A stretch of 20,318 nucleotides of DNA, from the NCBI GenBank assembly GCA_039208045.1, contig JBCCRH010000053.1, positions 1-20,318 of the forward strand. The letters run 5' to 3'. Of the stretch, positions 15,132-20,318 are shown piece after piece. The notes under the pieces are model-generated. The model saw only the letters and a list, made by a program, of their open reading frames with translations, was not told the DNA's origin and ran no database searches. This DNA is from JBCCRH01 sp039208045. Its GTDB lineage: Bacteria; Bacteroidota; Bacteroidia; Chitinophagales; Saprospiraceae. A program made the translations under genes and the position numbers. Each line of letters begins with the position of its first letter. Position 1 is the first letter of the stretch.

Positions 15132-15707
15132 ATGAGTATTCTCGCTTCACTTTATCCTTTCTTTAAAGCACTTCACATTGTTGGTTTTGTGGCATGGTTT
15201 GCAGGCTTATTTTATCTAGTCCGCATTTTCGTCTACGATGCAGAGGCTAATGACCGCCCGCAGCCTGAGCGCGACATTTTGCGCAAGCAGTACCATATTA
15301 TGGAGTGGCGGGTTTATAAAATCATCATCAACCCTGCAATGATGATTACCTGGACCTTTGGCTTGTTGATGATTTTTAATAATGGCTGGGAGTGGTTCCG
15401 GCTTAACTACTGGCTACACCTCAAATTGTTGTTACTCATTTTAATGGTAGTCTATCAGCTCTGGTGCAAAGGGATGATTAGTAAGCTGGAGCAAAATAAG
15501 AATACGCTTTCTTCCTTTCAGTTTCGCCTGGCGAATGAACTACCCACCATTTTCTTGTTAAGCATTGTGTTATTGGCAGTGTACCGAAATACCTTAAATT
15601 TTTTACTGGCTTTTGGAGGAATCTTAATATTCGGCGTATTGTTATATTTGGGTGCCAAATGGTACAAAAGACAGCGAGAGACCAGCGTTCTTAAAGAAAA
15701 ATCATAA
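15132..15707 (+). CDS. hemJ: HemJ-type protoporphyrinogen IX oxidase (UPF0093/CopD-like membrane protein)
   Basis: 191 residues with about four or five membrane helices. The family pattern is clear: KALHIVGFVAWFAGLFYLVRIFVYDAEA at the start (His 16 region), MEWRVYKIIINPAMMITWTFG in the middle, WLHLKLLLLILMVVYQLWCK, then LANELPTIFLLSIVLLAVY before the last helix. HemJ oxidises protoporphyrinogen IX to protoporphyrin IX, the next-to-last step of heme synthesis, in the inner membrane. The length is slightly above the usual 140-180 because of a C-terminal helix and basic tail (AKWYKRQRETSVLKEKS). It has its own promoter and is followed after 68 nt by the sigma-factor gene. A generic CopD-like protein is the main alternative. 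Confidence 0.85.
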   Translation: MSILASLYPFFKALHIVGFVAWFAGLFYLVRIFVYDAEANDRPQPERDILRKQYHIMEWRVYKIIINPAMMITWTFGLLMIFNNGWEWFRLNYWLHLKLLLLILMVVYQLWCKGMISKLEQNKNTLSSFQFRLANELPTIFLLSIVLLAVYRNTLNFLLAFGGILIFGVLLYLGAKWYKRQRETSVLKEKS

Positions 15708-15775
15708 GCAGCAGAAAAAAATCACGAATAGGGGGTTACCTTTCTACGCTTAATGGTATAAATAACCAGAGCGAA

Positions 15776-16357
15776 ATGAATTTCGACACAGACTACGACT
15801 TATTAGAAGGCTTACGTTCTGAAAAGACCTTAGTGCGTAATGGTGCGATGCGGCATCTTTACCAGACTAATTTTCCAAACGTGCTCCACTTTGTTCAAAA
15901 TAATAATGGTGCGCCCGAAGATGCTGCCGATATTTTTCAGGATGCTATCATAGCCTTTTACACCCAGCTCAAAACCGAAAAATTTACACTACAGTGTAGC
16001 GTACAGACATATGTGTACTCTATTGCAAGAAACCTGTGGTACAAGCGCCTGCGCAAATCGCAGCGGGTGGTTAGTATCGCTGAAGATTTTGAAACCGTTG
16101 ATATCTCTGAAGACCAAATGAAGCTTTTAATGTATGGAGAGCGCAGCAAAATCATTATGGACTTAATGCAGCAGTTGGGAACTGATTGCCAACAAATTTT
16201 GAGTTATTTTTATTTCGATCAGTTTCGTATTGCACAAATACAGCAACTACTGGGGCACTCTAGCGAGCAGGTCACCAAAAATAAGAAGTCAAAATGTATG
16301 AAGCGACTTCGGAAAATAGCCCTGAGTAGCTCCAGTTTTAAAGAATTATTCAGATAG
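15776..16357 (+). CDS. ECF (sigma-70 group 4) RNA polymerase sigma factor
   Basis: 193 residues. Region 2 covers ~20-100, with PEDAADIFQDAIIAFYTQL (core-binding helix) and the DNA-melting/-10 part YVYSIARNLWYKRLRKSQR. Region 4 covers ~135-185, with a helix-turn-helix FRIAQIQQLLGHSSEQVTKNKKSKCMKRLRKI that would bind the -35 element. No extra domains are present. It directs RNA polymerase to a small set of promoters, which are unknown. The gene for a membrane-anchored probable anti-sigma factor starts 12 nt after the stop, the usual arrangement for such pairs. No convincing promoter was found in the 68-nt gap upstream. Confidence 0.9.
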   Translation: MNFDTDYDLLEGLRSEKTLVRNGAMRHLYQTNFPNVLHFVQNNNGAPEDAADIFQDAIIAFYTQLKTEKFTLQCSVQTYVYSIARNLWYKRLRKSQRVVSIAEDFETVDISEDQMKLLMYGERSKIIMDLMQQLGTDCQQILSYFYFDQFRIAQIQQLLGHSSEQVTKNKKSKCMKRLRKIALSSSSFKELFR

Positions 16358-16369
16358 TATAGCATCACG

Positions 16370-17098
16370 ATGGAAGATTTTAATGAACAAATTGATGATT
16401 ATGTCCGCGGAAAACTTCAAGGAAAAACCCGGCAAGCCTTTGAAGATCAATTGAAGCAGGATGCAAAACTTGCAGAACAAGTGGAAGAACAAAAAATTCT
16501 TATTGATGGCATCACCGCCTTTGGGCAAAACGAGCTGAAGGCCCACCTCAAAACCATACATGAAGATTTATTTCAACAAAAGCAACCAGCAAAGGCCAAA
16601 GTGCGTCGCCTCAATTGGCGTCCCCTCGCGGCTGCGGCAAGTGTAGCGCTTGTAGCGGCTGTAGCTTACTGGGCCTTTTTTGCGCAGCCCAATTACGAGC
16701 AACTGTATGCTACTAACTTTGAGCCCTATGCTGTCAACTTCAACAATAGAGCTACCGACTCTACGGAAGAAACCCTTCAAATCCAGACTTTCTACTCCCA
16801 ACAAAATTACACCGCTGCCCTCCCTGGGCTCGAACGTTTAGCGCAAGCGGAACCTCAACGTACACGAGTGCAACTCGCCCTTGCTATTACCTACCTTGCC
16901 GAAGGGCAGGCGGAGCAAGCACTTGGCGCATTAAACTTAGTAGAAGACCCCCTTTTGGAAGATGTAGTAGCTTGGTACCAAGCATTGGCACATATACGCT
17001 TGGGCGAAAAAGCTGCGGCAAAAGAAGTCCTACAACAGTTAGCCAGCACAACTGGTAATTATCAGGCGAAAGCCAGTATACTCTTAGAGGAATTATAA
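16370..17098 (+). CDS. Probable membrane anti-sigma factor with periplasmic TPR domain
   Basis: 242 residues. The N-terminal ~75 residues are charged and helical (MEDFNEQIDDYVRGKLQGKTRQAFEDQLKQD, a common form of anti-sigma N termini in Bacteroidota). One membrane helix lies at ~85-105 (RPLAAAASVALVAAVAYWAFF). The C-terminal part (~125-242) holds three TPR-like pairs (QTFYSQQNYTAALPGLERLA, LALAITYLAEGQAEQALGAL, WYQALAHIRLGEKAAAKEVL). The cytoplasmic start would hold the sigma factor encoded just upstream and the periplasmic TPRs would sense a signal. That role is inferred from position and layout, since no zinc-binding HxxxCxxC motif of classic anti-sigma domains is present. Confidence 0.75.
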   Translation: MEDFNEQIDDYVRGKLQGKTRQAFEDQLKQDAKLAEQVEEQKILIDGITAFGQNELKAHLKTIHEDLFQQKQPAKAKVRRLNWRPLAAAASVALVAAVAYWAFFAQPNYEQLYATNFEPYAVNFNNRATDSTEETLQIQTFYSQQNYTAALPGLERLAQAEPQRTRVQLALAITYLAEGQAEQALGALNLVEDPLLEDVVAWYQALAHIRLGEKAAAKEVLQQLASTTGNYQAKASILLEEL

Positions 17099-17116
17099 GT
17101 CAAAAATCCTTGATTA

Positions 17117-17668
17117 ATGCAGGAATCTTCTGATGGTTGGAAGCGCTTGAGCTTTGAAAAAGGCCCCAACTTAAAGCTATTCAATGTCCGCTATGACCTG
17201 ATGCAAAACCCCAGAAATGGCGCTAGCGAAAAGATGATTATTCTGGAAGCCCAGGACTCTGTCAATGTGGTGGCCGAAACGCAAGAACAGGAGATTTTGT
17301 TTGTCCAACAGTATCGCTTTGGCATTGGCGAGGAGACGATTGAGCTGCCTGGGGGAATCATTGATCCCGGCGAAGCGCCGGAAGACGGGGCGCGCCGGGA
17401 ATTAGTGGAAGAGACGGGCTATACAGGCGAGCAATGGACCTACTTGGGCAAAGTTCCTTCTAACCCGGTTTTCATGGATAACTATATTCATCACGCAGCA
17501 GTCAAAGGCGTTACCTTGACGCACGAGCCGCAGCTAGATGATGGAGAAGCGATTGAATTGATTCGTCTGCCGATAGAAGAAGTGAAAGAGAAATTGTGGA
17601 GTGGCTTTTTTCAGCATCCGCATACGATATCTGCTTTGGTGCGGTATTTTAGTGAAAAAAATAAATGA
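17117..17668 (+). CDS. Nudix hydrolase, ADP-ribose pyrophosphatase type
   Basis: 183 residues. A complete Nudix box, G-x5-E-x7-REU-x-EE-x-G-U, is seen at GIIDPGEAPEDGARRELVEETGY (split as GIIDPGE, APEDGAR, RELVEETGY). Upstream is the VNVVAETQEQEILFVQQYR strand with FVQQYR and ETIELPGG typical of ADP-sugar pyrophosphatases. Such enzymes split ADP-ribose or related nucleoside diphosphate sugars into AMP and a sugar phosphate using Mg2+ bound by the Glu residues. It is a cytoplasmic enzyme without a signal peptide. It follows the anti-sigma-like gene by 18 nt and overlaps the next gene by 4 nt, so co-transcription is likely. The substrate cannot be fixed from sequence. Confidence 0.9.
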   Translation: MQESSDGWKRLSFEKGPNLKLFNVRYDLMQNPRNGASEKMIILEAQDSVNVVAETQEQEILFVQQYRFGIGEETIELPGGIIDPGEAPEDGARRELVEETGYTGEQWTYLGKVPSNPVFMDNYIHHAAVKGVTLTHEPQLDDGEAIELIRLPIEEVKEKLWSGFFQHPHTISALVRYFSEKNK

Positions 17669-18159
17669 CAATCCGTACCGCCACCCCAGAAGACCTCCCC
17701 ACCGTCTGGCAATTATTCCAGGAAATTATTGATCAAAAGGTCTACTATCCTTATGATGAATATGTGACGCTAGCGCAGATTGAGGCGTGGGTGAATACTC
17801 GTAACTTGATCGGTGTGGTGGAGCTAGATGGACAAATTGCAGGAGCCTATATCGTTAGACCTAACCAGCCGGGCTATGGCGCTCATGTGGCCAATGCTGC
17901 GTATATGGTGAGTGAAAAATTTCGTAACCGAGGACTTGGGCGGGCACTGGGCCAGCATTCTTTAGCAGCTGCTAAAAGCGCGGGTTATCGAGCAATGCAA
18001 TACAACTTTGTAGTTAGTACCAACACAAGTGCAGTACACCTGTGGCAAGAGCTAGGCTTTGATATAATAGGCACGATACCTGGAGGATTTAGGCACCACG
18101 AATTGGGATATGTGGATGCCTATATCATGTTTCAGCCCTTGTTGGATAAGACATCCTAA
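17665..18159 (+). CDS. GNAT-family N-acetyltransferase
   Basis: 164 residues. It starts with MTIRTATPEDLPTVWQLFQE, the usual GNAT opening strand and helix. The acetyl-CoA-binding loop is at YMVSEKFRNRGLGRALGQHS (RNRGLG matches Q/R-x-x-G-x-G/A), followed by AAKSAGYRAMQYNFVVSTNTSAVHLWQELGFDIIGTIPGGF, where Asn-Thr-Ser-Ala and LGF are typical. It transfers an acetyl group from acetyl-CoA to an amine that cannot be named from sequence. The ATG overlaps the stop of the Nudix gene (ATGA), indicating translational coupling. It is the last gene of this cluster and is convergent with the following minus-strand gene. Confidence 0.9.
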   Translation: MTIRTATPEDLPTVWQLFQEIIDQKVYYPYDEYVTLAQIEAWVNTRNLIGVVELDGQIAGAYIVRPNQPGYGAHVANAAYMVSEKFRNRGLGRALGQHSLAAAKSAGYRAMQYNFVVSTNTSAVHLWQELGFDIIGTIPGGFRHHELGYVDAYIMFQPLLDKTS

Positions 18160-18162
18160 TAG

Positions 18163-18232
18163 TTGGTAGTCGCCAGTAACAATGAAATGCATTAAGGGGC
18201 CTCACTTTTTTTACATTACCAGCAACTACCAA
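18163..18232 (-). terminator. Long inverted repeat between convergent genes
   Basis: TTGGTAGTCGCCAGTAA (18163-18179) and TTACCAGCAACTACCAA (18216-18232) match at 14 of 17 positions. All three differences become G-U pairs in minus-strand RNA, giving a 17-bp stem around a 36-nt loop containing AATGCATT and a run of seven T/A pairs. It lies 24 nt past the stop of the gene ending at 18256. No U-run follows on the minus strand, so it may block or stabilise the transcript end rather than act as a standard terminator. Confidence 0.45.
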
Positions 18233-18255
18233 ATAATAGAAAAACCAAACAATCC

Positions 18256-19941
18256 TTATGGATTAATCTTTACTACACGCTTGGTGAATACGTCGCTATC
18301 CGTTTGGAAGCGCAAGTAATAGGCGCCAGCGGGCAGCGCACTGAAGTCGTAATCGATCAAACCATCTATTAACTGTACTTTTTTGCTAATCCATTTGCCA
18401 GAGGCATCGAATAGATTAAGCTCTAGCTGCATATCTTCATAGCCAGGCATAGCAATACGCACTTGCCCCGCAGTGGGGTTGGGAGCTATGGTAACGTCAA
18501 GCATTAATTCGAGTGGCTCTTTCTCTTCCTCTTCTACCACTACTTCTTCTTCCTCCTCTTGCTCTTCTTCTACTGCTGCTTCCTCTTCGCAAATCATTTG
18601 CGCTACTGCTTCAAATGAGTCATGCGAAATGTACGCATTTACTAAATTTATCCAAGTTGTATTCGTTACACTTGCCCCTCTTGGAATAGATAAAGAGGAA
18701 CCTTCTATTACCCTCATGTCCACGCGCTCATAAGTATTCCCTTCACAAGCAGTTGGTATACCTTCATGTATGGCATATTTCTGTACAAAGACACTCCCTT
18801 CTCCTCTGATAGCCAGTAATTCACCATCTTGATACTGTGCAAAACGTTCATTTTGGAAGTAAGCATTTCCTTGCCCACTAGCATTGCGGAGCATCCAATC
18901 AAAGCTGAGCGTCTTCATATCAAACTGCCAAAACAAAGAAGTATTTTCAGCAGACAAAGGATCAAATCCTATTCCTGAGAAGAAGACTTTGTCGCCATGG
19001 CGATTCAATGGCAAAAATGGATCATGTGGCCTAGTTCCCACTTCTAGCAAGTATGCTTTGGCCTGCTTTTGCTGACCAGTAGCTGGATCAAGATTGTAAG
19101 TTAGCAGGGCATTATTCATTCGAGCAAAGAAGACAAAACCATCTTCTCTTTCGTAAGCAGCAACCGGAAATATGTTTTCCACCTCATTAAAACGGCGTGC
19201 CCATTCCACACTATTGTCTGCCCCCCACTTCATCACAATTACATCAAAGTCGGTATGGTTGCCTGCTTCCATTTGTGCTAGTACCAATGCTCCACCATCT
19301 TGCGTTGGAACAAGGTCCGTTATTCCTATTATAGAATTAATTCCTACCCGCTTTTCGGCAATCTTTTCACCGGTCATCCCATCTAGGCGAACCATCACCA
19401 TAAATCCATTATACACCTGGCCAGTAAGGTATAAGACATCACCATTGACTAACTCAGTAATACCAAAGGCCTGTGTGTAGGAGAAATGTCCATTTTGCTG
19501 AGTACTCGTCGCCTTCGCCCATACAATTTCTCCTTGATCGTCGAAACGAACCAAAGTGAAATCATTGAAAAAGCCCTCTCCAAAGACTCCAACATAGCCT
19601 CCATCTTCGGTAGGCTGTATCGCTACATCGGGGCGTGGCTCATGTGTTAATACAAAAAGGTCAGGGTAAGACTTTGTCCATTCTGGCTCTCCTTTATCAT
19701 TTACCTTCTGGATAGACAAATTGCGTGCATGGGAGCCGGACGGTTCGTAAGAGCTGAAAATCATAAAACCGCCATCATCTGTAGGGTTGGTGAAGAGTAC
19801 ACTGAGGTAACCATTTAATTGTACTTCTTGACCTAAAATCTCCGTTTCGGTAGTTTGCACATTGATGTTCTTTAAGAACGCTTGGGCGTAAACGCCTGTA
19901 GTGAGTGCAATGAGAAATGCTAGAGTAAATACTCTTTTCAT
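18256..19941 (-). CDS. T9SS-sorted secreted protein with DGG propeller-like repeats
   Basis: 561 residues from ATG 19941 (MKRVFTLAFLIALTTGVYAQ signal peptide). In-frame ATGs at 19947 and further upstream would add residues before the signal and were not chosen. The mature part repeats a pattern of T-x-DGG-[YFA] strand, then D-x-x-[LVI]-[VIM]-[RK], then W-[AT]-[KR] (for example PTEDGGYVGVFGEGFFNDF, FTLVRFDDQGEIVWAKAT, PTQDGGALVLAQMEAGNHTD, VIVMKWGADNSVEWARRF). This resembles the beta-propeller repeat common in Bacteroidota cargo proteins. A Glu-rich linker (about 27 residues, encoded near 18509-18592) leads to a type-A sorting tail: APNPTAGQVRIAMPG, LFDASGKW, ALPAGAYYLRFQT, KRVVKINP. Surface or released; ligand unknown. 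Confidence 0.88.
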   Translation of the reverse strand: MKRVFTLAFLIALTTGVYAQAFLKNINVQTTETEILGQEVQLNGYLSVLFTNPTDDGGFMIFSSYEPSGSHARNLSIQKVNDKGEPEWTKSYPDLFVLTHEPRPDVAIQPTEDGGYVGVFGEGFFNDFTLVRFDDQGEIVWAKATSTQQNGHFSYTQAFGITELVNGDVLYLTGQVYNGFMVMVRLDGMTGEKIAEKRVGINSIIGITDLVPTQDGGALVLAQMEAGNHTDFDVIVMKWGADNSVEWARRFNEVENIFPVAAYEREDGFVFFARMNNALLTYNLDPATGQQKQAKAYLLEVGTRPHDPFLPLNRHGDKVFFSGIGFDPLSAENTSLFWQFDMKTLSFDWMLRNASGQGNAYFQNERFAQYQDGELLAIRGEGSVFVQKYAIHEGIPTACEGNTYERVDMRVIEGSSLSIPRGASVTNTTWINLVNAYISHDSFEAVAQMICEEEAAVEEEQEEEEEVVVEEEEKEPLELMLDVTIAPNPTAGQVRIAMPGYEDMQLELNLFDASGKWISKKVQLIDGLIDYDFSALPAGAYYLRFQTDSDVFTKRVVKINP

Positions 19942-19992
19942 AGGCATATAATTGAATAGTTTAATAAATGCAACATCATTAGTATCTAGTCT

Positions 19993-20028
19993 CAAAATTA
20001 GATAGGGTACCTAATTTTGGTGTCAAAA
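19993..20028 (-). promoter_or_regulatory. Promoter of the propeller-like T9SS protein gene
   Basis: On the minus strand TTTTG (20028-20024), a 23-nt spacer and TAATTTTG (20000-19993) match the Bacteroidota promoter. The start codon at 19941 lies about 50 nt downstream. The second box is one arm of a 9-bp inverted repeat, CAAAATTAG (19993-20001) with CTAATTTTG (20011-20019), so a mirror-image TAATTTTG also faces the plus strand. Confidence 0.55.
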
Positions 20029-20172
20029 GAAAATCATTTAAGACAGGTGGAAAGTAAAATGCACTAGTAATATATGTGAATCTAGCCGGAAGGTTGCGAA
20101 CTAAGCTAGTATTTCCACGAAAGTGTAAAAAATTAGGCAAATACAAACCGAGCCTCCGCATTTTATTTTACT

Positions 20173-20202
20173 TTTGAAAGCATTAGCCAATCTATATTTT
20201 TG
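20173..20202 (+). promoter_or_regulatory. Promoter of the exported protein gene at the window end
   Basis: TTTG (20173-20176), an 18-nt spacer and TATTTTTG (20195-20202) match TTTG-N19-TAnnTTTG closely. The start codon follows 30 nt downstream, preceded by an A-rich leader. Confidence 0.65.
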
Positions 20203-20232
20203 ATAAAATCTGAGTGCAAAAATTATTACGTT

Positions 20233-20318
20233 ATGCGAAATTATCTGAACTATACCTTACTAGCCGTCGCGCTGTGCTTATGCGTGCCTGCTTTTGCCCA
20301 AAAGAAGAAAAAGGACAA
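20233..20318 (+). CDS. N-terminal fragment of an exported protein
   Basis: Only 28 codons are inside the window. The start MRNYLNYTLLAVALCLCVPAFAQ is a clear signal peptide with a cleavage site after FAQ, followed by a basic run (KKKKD). The gene runs off the end, so its function cannot be told. A good promoter lies 30 nt upstream. Confidence 0.75.
   Translation, partial: MRNYLNYTLLAVALCLCVPAFAQKKKKD

Noticed and set aside
18473..18733. Ser-rich plus-strand open frame
   Set aside because: It is the mirror of the poly-Glu linker codons of the minus-strand T9SS gene.
19979..20161. 60-residue minus-strand open frame
   Set aside because: It has no recognisable motif, overlaps the promoter region of the T9SS gene and is short enough to occur by chance.
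1..20318. Insertion sequence, prophage or genomic island
   Set aside because: No transposase, integrase or phage gene is present and no long terminal repeats were seen; the gene types fit an ordinary chromosome.

Overview
The window looks like a chromosomal segment from a gliding or marine-type member of the Bacteroidota, most likely near the Saprospiria/Lewinella group. Three signs point there. Three of the genes end in the type IX secretion (T9SS) type-A sorting domain (YPNP/APNP start, GVYN or GAYYL near the end). Several starts are preceded by the Bacteroidota promoter pattern TTTG-N(18-23)-TAnnTTTG. Many export signals end in AQ. The exact genus is an inference.

Region 1 (1-8883, all minus strand) holds three large modular surface proteins. 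The first, cut by the window edge, has tandem ~125-residue Cys-rich repeats. The second (4806-1513) is a full-length T9SS adhesin-like gene split by one in-frame TAA at 2821-2823. The third (8883-5050) is its intact paralog, with lamin-tail-like domains at the N terminus and a near-identical C-terminal half. The second and third genes each end in a strong hairpin terminator. Both carry the same 18-bp palindrome in frame, just before the sorting domain.

Region 2 (9202-15047, plus strand) holds envelope genes: an orphan histidine kinase with periplasmic TPRs, an M1-family zinc aminopeptidase fused to a long beta-rich C-terminal half, and a small beta-barrel-like outer-membrane protein with an Asp-rich tail. 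The aminopeptidase signal peptide is partly encoded by a palindromic repeat.

Region 3 (15132-18159, plus strand) holds a HemJ-type membrane protein of heme synthesis, then a compact cluster: ECF sigma factor, a membrane-anchored TPR protein that is a probable anti-sigma factor, a Nudix hydrolase and a GNAT acetyltransferase. The short gaps and one 4-bp overlap suggest the last four are co-transcribed.

Region 4 (18256-20318) holds a minus-strand T9SS-sorted protein with propeller-like DGG repeats and a poly-Glu linker. Diverging from it is the start of another exported protein.

No RNA gene, CRISPR array, transposase, integrase or phage gene was seen. The most unusual content is the set of short palindromic elements: CCCCGATAGCTATCGGGG and a related form, and GGAGGTCTTAAGACCTCC. 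They sit both between genes and, in frame, inside genes for exported proteins. The second notable item is the nonsense-split adhesin.
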